Below are positions 15,339-25,693 of a stretch of 64,000 nt of DNA, piece after piece. The DNA lies in assembly GCF_021172165.1 (NCBI RefSeq), contig NZ_CP089096.1, positions 1,612,001-1,676,000 on the forward strand. Reading direction: 5' to 3'. A program made the position numbers and the translations under genes. The notes beneath the pieces are model-generated. The model did no database searches and had not been told where the DNA came from. It saw only the letters and a list, made by a program, of their open reading frames with translations. The stretch comes from Flavobacterium channae. Its GTDB lineage: Bacteria; Bacteroidota; Bacteroidia; Flavobacteriales; Flavobacteriaceae. The first letter of the stretch is position 1; each line of letters opens with the position of its first letter.

Positions 15339-16211
15339 ATGAAAAATTCTACTCTCTCTAGATTAACTTGCATTGCATTTGTTTCATTATTATTTATAAC
15401 TAATATAGGTTGTCAAGAAGATGAAACATCAAGACCTGAAAGCTCAGAATCATTTACTCCTTCACTAAGAATAAGTTCGGGAGGAAATTGTGCTGAAGAT
15501 TGTATTCAAGATGATAATTACTTTATTGACTCTCAACAAGCTGTTGTTCAATGGGGCGGACCAAACCAAAATAACAATTCGAAAACTGTTGATATTGAAT
15601 ATTACAACACAGAAACGCATTTTGTTTTACGTGTAAAAAGCACAAGAGGTTGGAGTGATTTGATTATTAACGGATTCTCTTCTTGGAATGGTGGAGCCGT
15701 AAGTCCAAATGTTTGGGGAACCTATTCTTATCCATTAGGACAAGATTGGCAAGCTTGTGACCTTGAAAGCTTTACATTAAGCGTAAGTGGAAACGGACCT
15801 CCGGCACAATTCTTAGTAAATTACAATTTATTTGGTGTTTGTATGGGATGTGAAACTGGTTTCTTTGGTGATGTGTTATCATGTGGTTATGACCGAGAAG
15901 CAAATTACACTTTTACTTCTGATAGTGATCAAAGCTATATCAAAATTCAAGGTGGATTAACAAACTTTACAGGAGCTGATGCAATTGTTACTGTTTCTGG
16001 AGGAAACTTAACACAAAGTCAATCAACACCTGGAGGAAGTTCAAACAGAATTATTAAAGTTGAAGGAAGTGTTGCTGCTTGTGAAACTATAACAATCAAT
16101 ATTAAATGGAATTCAACTAATTCGGGTGGCGTTGTAACAGGAAGTTGGTCTGTAAAAGACGGAAATGGTTCAGAATTAACACCTCCTGTTTTGGGACTTG
16201 AATGTGATTAA
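15339..16211 (+). CDS. Putative lipoprotein of unknown function
   Basis: A 290-residue exported protein. Its N-terminus is a signal peptide with a probable lipid-attachment Cys at residue 25 (TNIGC). The mature part is Gly, Ser, Asn and Trp rich and predicted beta strands alternate, as in surface carbohydrate-binding or Ig-like folds. It has many Cys, including CAEDC, CMGCETGFFGDVLSC and C-terminal ones, that likely form disulfides. No family is recognised. It is transcribed alone from a 192-base AT-rich gap upstream and ends at a strong terminator. Confidence 0.75.
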   Translation: MKNSTLSRLTCIAFVSLLFITNIGCQEDETSRPESSESFTPSLRISSGGNCAEDCIQDDNYFIDSQQAVVQWGGPNQNNNSKTVDIEYYNTETHFVLRVKSTRGWSDLIINGFSSWNGGAVSPNVWGTYSYPLGQDWQACDLESFTLSVSGNGPPAQFLVNYNLFGVCMGCETGFFGDVLSCGYDREANYTFTSDSDQSYIKIQGGLTNFTGADAIVTVSGGNLTQSQSTPGGSSNRIIKVEGSVAACETITINIKWNSTNSGGVVTGSWSVKDGNGSELTPPVLGLECD

Positions 16212-16230
16212 CTACTCTACTATTATAAAC

Positions 16231-16267
16231 AAAAAAACGCCAATCTAAATAGTTGGCGTTTTTTTTT
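16231..16267. terminator. Bidirectional terminator between the lipoprotein and ABC-F genes
   Basis: AACGCCAA (16236-16243) pairs with TTGGCGTT (16253-16260), extended by A and T runs. It serves the two converging genes. Confidence 0.85.
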
Positions 16268-16276
16268 ATTTTACGA

Positions 16277-17908
<1,632 letters not shown>

Positions 17909-18073
17909 TTAAAAAACTTTTGCAAAAGTAGTAAAAATAGTAGATTTTTGAACGGTTAAAATAATTATATTTCAGGTTATTATTTAGAATTATTATAGGT
18001 TTATTTTAACTGAACGTTAACAAGACCATTAGTTTATAACTAATACATTTGTTTAGAATTAATAATCAATTAA

Positions 18074-19477
18074 ATGATTAAGAATTACATAAAATACTTT
18101 TTGCCCCTATCTATCGCACTTTTTTCTACTTTAACTTCTTGTAAAAAAGTTTTTAAGGAAGATGATTTTGTGGCGTATTTTGGTGGTGAAGTTTTAAATC
18201 CTCAAGAAAAGTATGTATTGTTTTTAAAAGATGATGAAGTGATTGACACTATTTATCTAGACAAAAACAATCGTTTCATGCATAAATTCGATTCATTAAC
18301 TCCAGGTTTATACACTTTTAAACACAATCCGGAATATCAATATGTTTATTTTGATAAAAACGATAGTTTGATGGTTCGTGTAAACACTTTTGATTTTGAC
18401 AATTCTATTGTTTTTTGTGGTCGTGGTGACGAAAAGAACAATTTCTTAATAGAATTGTATTTAAAAAACGAAGCCGATCGTTCTTTAATGTACCAGAACT
18501 TTGATAAAGATGTAAAAAGTTTTATCAAAAACATCGATTCTAGTTATGCTATCAGAAAATCATTTTATCTTAAAAGAAAAGCCGAAATTGGTTGGGATGA
18601 AAACTTCGATGAAATTGCAAAAGCGAGTTTAGAGTTTCATCACATAACTAAAAAAGAAATTTATCCATACGCGCATCAATTTAGAACTGGAGAAAATATT
18701 AGAACAAAACTACCTTCAAATTACTACAATCACAGAAAAGATGTAGATTTTGAAAATGCACATCTAATTAATTACGCTCCATTTATTAAATATGTAAGTG
18801 TAATGTTAAATAACGTTGCTTTACAAAAAGATAATGTGGATTTGAATGAAAATTCTCTTGAAAATAATATAGAAAAACTAAACATTACTGATACTTTAAT
18901 TAAAAATCAGAAGGTTAAAAATGTTGTTTTAAACAATGTAGCCATGATGTATTTACTTGAAGATCAGAACATGTATAACAATCAAAAATTTATTGACCGT
19001 TATTTAAAATTAACAACCGACGAAAAGAACAAAAAGGAAATCAGCGAAATTTACAGCTCTGTTCAAAATTTAAAAGTTGGTAATAGATTGCCAAAAATTA
19101 ATTTACTTGATAAAACAAATCAAACAATTGACATTAACAATTTGGTTAGAAAACCAACTGTTTTATTCTTCTGGACTAGTGGTGCAGAATCACATTTTGT
19201 TGCTTCTCATAGAAAAATAAGTGAATTACAGGCAAAATATCCAAACTACGATTTTATTGCCATAAATGTTAACGACATTAAATCGAAATGTGAAAACACA
19301 TTGAAAAAATACAACTTTGAAGGTATTACTGAGTTACGTTGCGAAGATTTTGACAACATCAGAAAACAATGGGTTATAACTAAAATTCACAGAATTATTG
19401 TTTTAAATGCGGATGGAACCATTAGAAATGGATTTGCTAATTTGTTTGATGTGAATTTTGAATTGAATTTGAAATAA
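18074..19477 (+). CDS. Thioredoxin-fold lipoprotein without CxxC
   Basis: A 467-residue exported lipoprotein with a lipobox LTSC at about residue 23. A beta-rich N-terminal part (about 30-110) is followed by a long helical middle and a C-terminal TlpA/thioredoxin-like domain (about 335-465). The domain keeps VGNRLPKINLLDK, the strand PTVLFFWTSG and the ADGTIRNG turn. The place of the CxxC motif reads S-G-A-E, so it cannot do normal disulfide exchange. It may bind rather than reduce partners. It is monocistronic with a strong terminator. Confidence 0.85.
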   Translation: MIKNYIKYFLPLSIALFSTLTSCKKVFKEDDFVAYFGGEVLNPQEKYVLFLKDDEVIDTIYLDKNNRFMHKFDSLTPGLYTFKHNPEYQYVYFDKNDSLMVRVNTFDFDNSIVFCGRGDEKNNFLIELYLKNEADRSLMYQNFDKDVKSFIKNIDSSYAIRKSFYLKRKAEIGWDENFDEIAKASLEFHHITKKEIYPYAHQFRTGENIRTKLPSNYYNHRKDVDFENAHLINYAPFIKYVSVMLNNVALQKDNVDLNENSLENNIEKLNITDTLIKNQKVKNVVLNNVAMMYLLEDQNMYNNQKFIDRYLKLTTDEKNKKEISEIYSSVQNLKVGNRLPKINLLDKTNQTIDINNLVRKPTVLFFWTSGAESHFVASHRKISELQAKYPNYDFIAINVNDIKSKCENTLKKYNFEGITELRCEDFDNIRKQWVITKIHRIIVLNADGTIRNGFANLFDVNFELNLK

Positions 19478-19497
19478 TAAATACAATATTAAATCAT

Positions 19498-19530
19498 AAA
19501 AAAAGCGTTCTAAATTTAGAACGCTTTTTT
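19498..19530. terminator. Terminator between the Trx-like and transaldolase genes
   Basis: AAAGCGTTCTAAA pairs with TTTAGAACGCTTT with essentially no loop bases to spare, flanked by A and T runs. It serves both converging genes. Confidence 0.8.
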
Positions 19531-19547
19531 ATTTATAAACTTAGGAA

Positions 19548-20204
19548 TTATTTATTCCCTTTTTCGTAATCAGCAATAAACTGAGCAATTCCGATATCTG
19601 TTAATGGGTGTTTTAACAATCCAGTAATTGAAGATAAAGGTCCTGTCATAACATCTGCACCAATTTTAGCACAGTTTACAACGTGCATTGTGTGACGTAC
19701 AGAAGCAGCTAAAATTTGTGTTTCAAAACCGTAGTTATCATAAATTTGACGAATTTCATCAATTAAATTTAAACCATCAGTAGAAATATCATCTAATCTT
19801 CCTAAGAAAGGAGAAACATAAGTAGCACCTGCTTTAGCCGCTAATAAAGCTTGACCAGCAGAGAATACTAAAGTAACATTTGTTTTAATTCCTTTATCAG
19901 AGAAATATTTACAAGCTTTTACACCTTCTTTTGTCATTGGTAATTTAACAACAATTTGTTCGTGTAATTCAGCTAATTCTTCACCTTCTCTGATCATGCC
20001 TTCTAAATCCAAAGCATTTACTTCAGCACTTACATCACCATCAACAATATTACAGATATCTACATAGTGTTTTAAAATATTGTTTGTTCCTGTAATGCCT
20101 TCTTTAGCCATTAACGATGGGTTTGTTGTAACACCATCTAAAATTCCTAATTCTTGTGCTTCTTTAATTTGCTCTAAATTAGCTGTGTCAATAAAAAATT
20201 TCAT
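19548..20204 (-). CDS. fsa: Transaldolase / fructose-6-phosphate aldolase-type enzyme
   Basis: A 218-residue TIM-barrel aldolase of the small (TalC/FSA-like) transaldolase group. The start [10 protein letters not shown] and [10 protein letters not shown] are characteristic, and the Schiff-base Lys lies in [11 protein letters not shown]. Relatives labelled transaldolase move dihydroxyacetone units in the non-oxidative pentose phosphate pathway. The exact split between transaldolase and F6P aldolase cannot be read from sequence. The leader carries AACA-rich words. Confidence 0.92.
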   Translation of the reverse strand: MKFFIDTANLEQIKEAQELGILDGVTTNPSLMAKEGITGTNNILKHYVDICNIVDGDVSAEVNALDLEGMIREGEELAELHEQIVVKLPMTKEGVKACKYFSDKGIKTNVTLVFSAGQALLAAKAGATYVSPFLGRLDDISTDGLNLIDEIRQIYDNYGFETQILAASVRHTMHVVNCAKIGADVMTGPLSSITGLLKHPLTDIGIAQFIADYEKGNK

Positions 20205-20309
20205 CTTTTTAAATTTTTAAAATATTGTGTGTTGTTTTGAAGTGCAAAAGTACAAATAAAAATTCCAAATTCAAGTGGAAGATCAAATTGAAAAAGGATA
20301 GATAAATTA

Positions 20310-20834
20310 TTATCCTTTTAAATTTAATTTCATCATTATATCCGTTTGTTCTTCATCTCCTAATCTAAAGATGTGTTTATCAAACTCTACAAAACCATTT
20401 TTCTTGTAAAAACTTATAGCTCTTGGATTTTCTTCCCAAACACCTAACCAAACATAATCTGCGTTTTTTTGATTAGCTACTTCTATAGCTTTATCATATA
20501 ATAATTGACCTATATTTTTTCCGTGAAATTCTTTTGAAACATAAATACGTTCAATTTCAAGTGCTTTGTTATCTTTCAATTCAGTTTGAGAATCACCAAA
20601 ATTTAGCTTCAAATAACCAATTACTTCCTCATCAAATACTGCAAAATAGAATTCAGCATTTGTATCGGTAAGTTCAGTCGTTAATTTTTCAATAGAAAAA
20701 CCTTCAATCAAATATTTTTGCATGTTTTCATCTGAATTACTTTCAGAAAAAGTTTCAAAAAAAGTTTCTTTACCAATTTTCTGAAGCTTTTCTACGTCTT
20801 GTAAATCAGCTTTCATAATTCGAATATTTTCCAT
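20310..20834 (-). CDS. GNAT-family N-acetyltransferase
   Basis: A 174-residue acetyltransferase with a single GNAT fold. The acetyl-CoA pyrophosphate-binding region ERIYVSKEFHGKNIGQLLYDKAI holds the R/Q-x-x-G-x-[GA]-type loop in modified form (H-G-K-N-I-G), followed by WLGVWEENPRAISFYKKNGF. It is close in arrangement to PaiA-type polyamine acetyltransferases. The substrate is not predictable. It is followed on the same strand by an SDR gene 15 bases upstream, so the two may be cotranscribed. Confidence 0.88.
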   Translation of the reverse strand: MENIRIMKADLQDVEKLQKIGKETFFETFSESNSDENMQKYLIEGFSIEKLTTELTDTNAEFYFAVFDEEVIGYLKLNFGDSQTELKDNKALEIERIYVSKEFHGKNIGQLLYDKAIEVANQKNADYVWLGVWEENPRAISFYKKNGFVEFDKHIFRLGDEEQTDIMMKLNLKG

Positions 20835-20848
20835 TTTTAAAATATAGA

Positions 20849-21652
20849 TTAAAGTTTGTAATGATTCATCAACATTTTCTCATACATCGTATCTGGTAAA
20901 ATGCGTTTTAAAACAATGGAAAATTTCTGTAAGAAAGCCCCAACTTTATAATGTACTTTTGGTTTTTCTGTTTGAATAATAGCATAAATTGCTTCTGCCA
21001 TATCTTTTGGATTACTACCACTATCCACATGTGTATCCATTTCTTTCAAAGTATTTCCGTAAGGAACTTCGTAAGCCGAACCTTTTACAACAGGTGCATG
21101 ATAACGTCCTGCTGCGATATTTGTAGCAAAATCACCTGGTGCTACATTCGTAATTTGAATTCCAAAGGATTTTACTTCCATTCGTAATGCTTCTGTGATT
21201 AATTCCAAAGCACCTTTAGAAGCCGAATAAATCCCACGATATGGCAATCCCATATAACCTGCAATCGACGTAATATTGATAATTAAACCCGATTTTTGCT
21301 CACGCATTTGGGGTAAAACCGCTTTCATTACTTCAATTGGTCCAAACAAATTGGTCTCAAAATTATTTCGGATTTCTTCTGTAGGAATTTCTTCAATTGG
21401 ACCTGTAATTCCAACACCCGCATTATTAATTACAATATCCAATCTCCCTGATTTTTGAATCACTTCGGCAACACAATTTACAATACTTTGCTTATCGCGA
21501 ACGTCCAAAGCTACTAATGGAAATATCGAATTTGTGATTCTTTCAGGATTACGGCTAGTGCCATACACCACAAAACCTTTTTGATGCAAAAACTCGCCAA
21601 TTGATTTTCCTATTCCTGATGAACCACCTGTAATTAATACTACTCTACTCAT
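20849..21652 (-). CDS. SDR-family short-chain dehydrogenase
   Basis: A 267-residue classical SDR. The cofactor turn GGSSGIGKS lies at residues 8-16, NNAGVG at about 90, the catalytic Ser in NITSIAG and the Tyr-Lys pair in YSASKGALELI. The full catalytic set is present, unlike the SDR at 8150. The C-terminal KRILPDTMYEKMLM extension is typical of a group acting on lipid or sterol-like alcohols, but the substrate is uncertain. It ends 15 bases ahead of the GNAT gene on the minus strand. Confidence 0.93.
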   Translation of the reverse strand: MSRVVLITGGSSGIGKSIGEFLHQKGFVVYGTSRNPERITNSIFPLVALDVRDKQSIVNCVAEVIQKSGRLDIVINNAGVGITGPIEEIPTEEIRNNFETNLFGPIEVMKAVLPQMREQKSGLIINITSIAGYMGLPYRGIYSASKGALELITEALRMEVKSFGIQITNVAPGDFATNIAAGRYHAPVVKGSAYEVPYGNTLKEMDTHVDSGSNPKDMAEAIYAIIQTEKPKVHYKVGAFLQKFSIVLKRILPDTMYEKMLMNHYKL

Positions 21653-21689
21653 TTTAGTGTGAATTATACTGCGAAAATACAGTTTTATA

Positions 21690-22688
21690 TTATTTCAAGG
21701 AAATTCCTAAACCAACTTTATCTGATAGTACCACTTTCCCCTTTTCTATAACACTTCCAAAAGCAATATCATTAGCAATTAAATTCGCGCCATCTAAATC
21801 GACATAATCTACTAAAGGAACCAAAACCGCTCCGGCTGAAATTCCTACTGTAGATTCGGTCATACAACCTATCATAATTTTAAAATCGTTTGCTCTTGCT
21901 TCATTGATTAGTTGTAAAGCTGGAGTTAATCCGCCTGTTTTAACTAATTTGATATTGATGGTTTTATAATGCGATTTTAAATCGGAAAGTTTGGTCTTTT
22001 CTTGGCAATCTTCGTCAGCCATCCAATTCGCATATTTATTAGCACTTAAATGGCTGTAATTTGAAATTCCAGTTTTCATTGGTTGCTCAATATAAGTAAA
22101 TTGAGCCGATAAAGGATTTTCTTCCAATTGTTGACATTCAGAAACGGAGAAACTTCCGTTAGCATCTAAAGCGATTTCTTTTCCACAATTCAATAATAAA
22201 TCCAAAGCTTTTTCATTGTAATGATTCCATTTTACTTTGAATTTATTCCAATCGGATTTTGCGTTTTTTTGCAATTGTTCCTCAATTGGTGCTACACTTA
22301 TTGTGATGGAAGATTCTGGTAATTGTTTTACTTCAATCGAATTCAATTCTAAAAAACTCTTATTTTCTAGCTTACCAAATAAATCCCAAAACGCACAATC
22401 TAAAGCCGAACGTAAAAACGAATGCAATTGTAAACTTTCTAAAAAGGTATAAAATTCAAATGGATGATTTATGGATTGTTTTTCGATTTGGGTTTGAATT
22501 TCGACTAATTTCTGAGTAAAATCATTCAAATTAATTCCGTAATAATCAATAGCAGTACATTCGCCATATCCAACTTTTCCATTTTTGGAAAGCGAAATAA
22601 TTAAGGCTTCTCTAAAGGAATAATTTCCGTAACTAATTGAAAAAGTTTCTTTTAGTTGCAAGCGAACAATTTGCCAAGTAATTTGCAT
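21690..22688 (-). CDS. L-Ala-D/L-Glu (dipeptide) epimerase-type enolase superfamily protein
   Basis: A 332-residue enolase-superfamily enzyme. The barrel shows the K-x-K pair (KFKVKW), the metal ligands in ALDANGS, YIEQP and ADED, and the second base Lys in KLVKTGGL. This is the arrangement of dipeptide epimerases that recycle peptidoglycan peptides. The ATG at 22688 is chosen over 22724 because the upstream part lacks family similarity. It lies just past the SRP RNA gene on the same strand. Confidence 0.88.
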   Translation of the reverse strand: MQITWQIVRLQLKETFSISYGNYSFREALIISLSKNGKVGYGECTAIDYYGINLNDFTQKLVEIQTQIEKQSINHPFEFYTFLESLQLHSFLRSALDCAFWDLFGKLENKSFLELNSIEVKQLPESSITISVAPIEEQLQKNAKSDWNKFKVKWNHYNEKALDLLLNCGKEIALDANGSFSVSECQQLEENPLSAQFTYIEQPMKTGISNYSHLSANKYANWMADEDCQEKTKLSDLKSHYKTINIKLVKTGGLTPALQLINEARANDFKIMIGCMTESTVGISAGAVLVPLVDYVDLDGANLIANDIAFGSVIEKGKVVLSDKVGLGISLK

Positions 22689-22760
22689 AGGAATTAGAAT
22701 TGGTGTAAAAATAAAAAATCCCAAATAATCGGGACCACAAATTCAAAAGAAATAAAAAAT

Positions 22761-22854
22761 GGCAAGCGACCTACATCGCACCGCTACAACCACATACCTT
22801 TGCTGTGTTCCCACCCTGGAGGAGTCTGCAGGAGCTGGTCGTGTAGGACTTGCC
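22761..22854 (-). ncRNA. ffs: Signal recognition particle RNA (small bacterial type)
   Basis: Read on the minus strand the segment folds into the single long hairpin of 4.5S RNA. The ends GGCAAG..CCTACA and TGTAGG..CTTGCC pair. The apex holds TCCTCCAGG-GTGGGAACACAGCAAAGG, in which the GGAA-type tetraloop and the AGCA side of the Ffh-binding loop are visible. It is about 94 bases, normal for Bacteroidota. It is preceded by a near-perfect promoter. Reading frames that cross it on either strand are not genes. Confidence 0.92.
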
Positions 22855-22858
22855 GGTG

Positions 22859-22888
22859 CAAATATACAACCTTTTTATATTTTTGCAA
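22859..22888 (-). promoter_or_regulatory. Promoter of the SRP RNA gene
   Basis: TTGC (22885-22888, -33) and TATATTTG (22859-22866, -7) are separated by 19 bases from TTG to the -7 box, exactly the Bacteroidota housekeeping consensus. The RNA would start about 5 bases beyond at 22854. Confidence 0.85.
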
Positions 22889-22943
22889 GGCAATTGTGAG
22901 TATAAAAAATGATTGTATATTTACGATATTAAATAATTTAATC

Positions 22944-23987
22944 ATGTTAAAAGTTAAGATATTCGCATTCATAGCATTAGGCATCATTTCAGTTTCTTGT
23001 AAAGATGATGAGAATACTATAAAAAATTTATTTTCAATAGAAAATCCTACAATAAAACCTATTTTAAAGTTAGAAGAAAGCATCGATTTAGTACTTCAAA
23101 ACAAAGAAAACAAAACAATCGATTCGGTTGTGTATTATATCAACGATAAAAAAATTGGATCGGTAAAAGGAAACGAGAAGTTACCTTTTGCATTGAACAA
23201 TCAAAAATTAGGAAATCAAACTATTAAAGCTTTAGTATATTTTGAAGGTCAGAATATTGATATCGCAACAGGGTTTTCAATTTACGCAAGTGCAGAACCG
23301 AAAATTTTAAGCTATAAAATCGTAAATACATATCCCCACGACATCAATGCGTATACACAAGGTTTTGAATTTTACAATGGTGTTTTGCTAGAAGGAACTG
23401 GGCAATATAGAGAATCTACTTTAAGAAAAACAGATTATAAAACAGGCAAAGTAACCGAACAAATTAAATTAGAAGACAAATATTTTGGAGAAGGAATTAC
23501 TGTTTTAAATGACAAAATTTATCAATTAACTTGGAGAGAAAAAACAGGATTTGTTTACGATGCCAAAACATTCAAATTAGAAAAGACTTTTTCATTTGAC
23601 ACTGAAGGTTGGGGAATTACTAATGATGGTGAAAAATTATACATGAGTGATGGTTCTGAAAAAATTTATATTTTAAATCCTGAAACATTAAAAGTTGAAG
23701 ATTTTATTGGCGTTTATACAAATAGTGCTAAAATTGAAGCTGTTAATGAATTGGAATGGGTTAACGGAAAAATATGGGCTAATATTTATCAAAAAGATGC
23801 AATTGCTGTAATCAACCCAAAAACAGGTGCTATTGAAAATGTAATTAATTGTGGAGAATTACGCAGTAAAGTCACAAAACATGAAGAGCTAGATGCTTTC
23901 AATGGAATTGCATACAATCCTGCAACAAAAACGTATTTTGTAACGGGTAAAAACTGGGATAAAACTTTTGAGATAAAAGTTGACTAG
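22944..23987 (+). CDS. Glutaminyl-peptide cyclotransferase lipoprotein
   Basis: A 347-residue exported lipoprotein with the lipid Cys in ISVSC near residue 18. Residues about 110-345 form the five-bladed propeller of plant/bacterial glutamine cyclotransferases (YPHDINAYTQGFEFYNG, LLEGTGQYRESTLRKTD, GEGITVLNDKIYQLTWREK, NELEWVNGKIWANIYQKD). Such enzymes turn N-terminal Gln into pyroglutamate. The N-terminal 100 residues are an extra Ig-like part. A longer frame from 22800 crosses the SRP RNA gene and is not used. The next gene overlaps its stop by eight bases. Confidence 0.92.
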   Translation: MLKVKIFAFIALGIISVSCKDDENTIKNLFSIENPTIKPILKLEESIDLVLQNKENKTIDSVVYYINDKKIGSVKGNEKLPFALNNQKLGNQTIKALVYFEGQNIDIATGFSIYASAEPKILSYKIVNTYPHDINAYTQGFEFYNGVLLEGTGQYRESTLRKTDYKTGKVTEQIKLEDKYFGEGITVLNDKIYQLTWREKTGFVYDAKTFKLEKTFSFDTEGWGITNDGEKLYMSDGSEKIYILNPETLKVEDFIGVYTNSAKIEAVNELEWVNGKIWANIYQKDAIAVINPKTGAIENVINCGELRSKVTKHEELDAFNGIAYNPATKTYFVTGKNWDKTFEIKVD

Positions 23988-24678
23988 AAAAATAAACATA
24001 TCAATTCCAAAACCTTGCCATGAAAACTGGGAAGCCATGACTCCTGAAGAAAAAGGAAGGTTTTGTGGTGTTTGTTCTAAAACGGTTTTTGATTTTACAA
24101 AAGCTTCAGATAAAGAGATTATTGAACATTTGAATAAAGATAAAAACGCTTGTGGACGATTTGTAAGTTCTCAATTGAACCGTGATTTAATAATTACAAA
24201 AGAAAAATCATCTTATTGGATAATTGCCACCGCTACTTTATTTAGTTTTTTAGGAATTGGAAGTCAAGCTGCATATTCGCAGGTTAAACAAGATACCATT
24301 CAAACAGATAAGAAAAATCTAAATCAAGATGCTGCTATTAAAACTGTAAAAAATCCTTTTACTATTACTGGGGTTGTTATTGATGATTTAGGTCCAATGG
24401 CTGGGGCTAATGTTGTAATTAAAGGAACAACAAGAGGAACTTCAACAGATTATGACGGAAAATATTCAATTGAAGCACATGAAGGAGATACTTTAGTTTT
24501 TGGTTATATAGGTTTTAAAAATTATGAAACAATAATAGATTCTAAAACCACAACAGTAAATGTAACAATGACAGAAGATGGAAATTTAGTCTCAACCGGA
24601 ATTGTTCTAATAGGAGATATTAAAAGAAGAACTTTCTTCGGCAGACAAATTCAAAAAGTAAGAAACTGGTTTCGATAA
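23980..24678 (+). CDS. Cys-motif membrane protein with carboxypeptidase-like regulatory domain
   Basis: A 232-residue protein starting at TTG, eight bases inside the previous gene, so probably coupled. The N-terminus has a small C13-H ... C29-x-x-C32 module (KPCHENWEAMTPEE, GRFCGVCSK) seen in Bacteroidota proteins. A membrane segment lies at about 78-100. A CarboxypepD_reg-like beta domain (PFTITGVVIDDLGPMAGANV, KGTTRGTSTDYDGKYSI) follows at about 115-195, which is normally the N-terminal plug-side domain of TonB-dependent transporters. The combination resembles no enzyme I know. Role unknown; a sensor or assembly function is only a guess. Confidence 0.78.
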   Translation: MTRKINISIPKPCHENWEAMTPEEKGRFCGVCSKTVFDFTKASDKEIIEHLNKDKNACGRFVSSQLNRDLIITKEKSSYWIIATATLFSFLGIGSQAAYSQVKQDTIQTDKKNLNQDAAIKTVKNPFTITGVVIDDLGPMAGANVVIKGTTRGTSTDYDGKYSIEAHEGDTLVFGYIGFKNYETIIDSKTTTVNVTMTEDGNLVSTGIVLIGDIKRRTFFGRQIQKVRNWFR

Positions 24679-24684
24679 TTATTA

Positions 24685-24718
24685 TAAAAAAGTCCCGAAT
24701 AATCGGGACTTTTTATTT
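24685..24718. terminator. Bidirectional terminator after the Cys-motif gene
   Basis: AAAAAGTCCCGA pairs with TCGGGACTTTTT around a short loop with T-rich flanks. It lies between converging genes. Confidence 0.85.
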
Positions 24719-25189
24719 TTAAAACTTAGCAGTAATAATATCCAACCATTTTTTTGCAATTCTTAATTCCTCACCAATGATAAAATTTGTAGCATCGGCA
24801 TGAAAGAAAACCAAGTTAATTTCTTTTTGATTATTTAAAGTTAAATGTAACGCCAATTTGTTAATTTCATGGTTATTTCTCGGTACATTTCCATGTTTGT
24901 CAAATTGTTGCAAACTACATTTTTTAATTTCATTAAGATCAACAACTTCATTAATTTGAGCATCTTCTGTTTTTCTAAAGTAAGCTAATACATCACCTTT
25001 TAAACCAATTCCTGAATTATTTGTCCAAAAATCGAAATCTAAAAATTTTGAATTCTTGTCAGAAGACAATTCGTTTAAAGTCGTTAATAATTGATTTTTT
25101 CTTTTTCTAATATTATTATTGATAATGAAAATTGGAATCACGATTGCTGATAAGAATACGAGTCCAATTATGGTATTTGTAGTATCCAT
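24719..25189 (-). CDS. Hypothetical single-pass membrane protein
   Basis: A 156-residue protein with one hydrophobic segment at about residues 5-24 and a basic stretch (NNNIRKRKNQ) right after it, so the remaining 125 residues are probably cytoplasmic. The soluble part has no recognised family. The frame is clean and has an ATG at a plausible place. It is monocistronic and ends at the bidirectional terminator. Function unknown. Confidence 0.65.
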   Translation of the reverse strand: MDTTNTIIGLVFLSAIVIPIFIINNNIRKRKNQLLTTLNELSSDKNSKFLDFDFWTNNSGIGLKGDVLAYFRKTEDAQINEVVDLNEIKKCSLQQFDKHGNVPRNNHEINKLALHLTLNNQKEINLVFFHADATNFIIGEELRIAKKWLDIITAKF

Positions 25190-25270
25190 TTTGAATTTAT
25201 TTTAAATTATGTATAAGTTTAAATATCCCAAATAGAAATTACTTGGGAGAAACAAAATTTAAAATAAACT

Positions 25271-25660
25271 TTACCAGAAATAATGAAATGGAAAAATAAT
25301 CCTAGTGGTATTGAAAAAAACAGGTAAAAGATTTCTCTTTACAAAGAAAGCATCTACGCTATTTTTATAAAACAATTCTAATTTATCAAAAGAAACCCCA
25401 AGTAAAAACGAAGGAATTTGTTGTTTTCTAACAACTTCATTCGAACTTGATTGACTTTGAGATGTTTTTAATGAAACCGATTCTTTCTGCGTGCCTTCAT
25501 TTGTGAAATGAACTTTTCCTTGACTAAAATTACTAGCAACTTTATCTAGAGAATCTGTTGTTTTTAATTGAATTGCTTTAGTTTCATTACTATGCAACAA
25601 CAAAAAACCGAATATAAAAACGGTTAAAATCGTTATGAAATAATGAATCCCTTTTTTCAA
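25271..25660 (-). CDS. Hypothetical small anchored protein
   Basis: A 129-residue protein with one hydrophobic segment at about residues 6-23 and a polar Ser/Gln/Lys-rich remainder. The C-terminus (LLPVFFNTTRIIFPFHYFW) is aromatic. No family is recognised and no partner gene is evident. Support comes only from frame length and a start after an A-rich leader. It may be real, but confidence is limited. Confidence 0.45.
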   Translation of the reverse strand: MKKGIHYFITILTVFIFGFLLLHSNETKAIQLKTTDSLDKVASNFSQGKVHFTNEGTQKESVSLKTSQSQSSSNEVVRKQQIPSFLLGVSFDKLELFYKNSVDAFFVKRNLLPVFFNTTRIIFPFHYFW

Positions 25661-25693
25661 TTGAAATATTTTTTACAAAAGTAAATTAAAAAA

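Noticed and set aside
22800..22943. Long N-terminal extension of the cyclotransferase
   Set aside because: It crosses the SRP RNA gene and lacks a signal; the lipoprotein signal begins at 22944.
22784..23083. Reading frame on the minus strand across the SRP RNA
   Set aside because: It overlaps the RNA gene and the start of the cyclotransferase gene; its translation resembles no protein.
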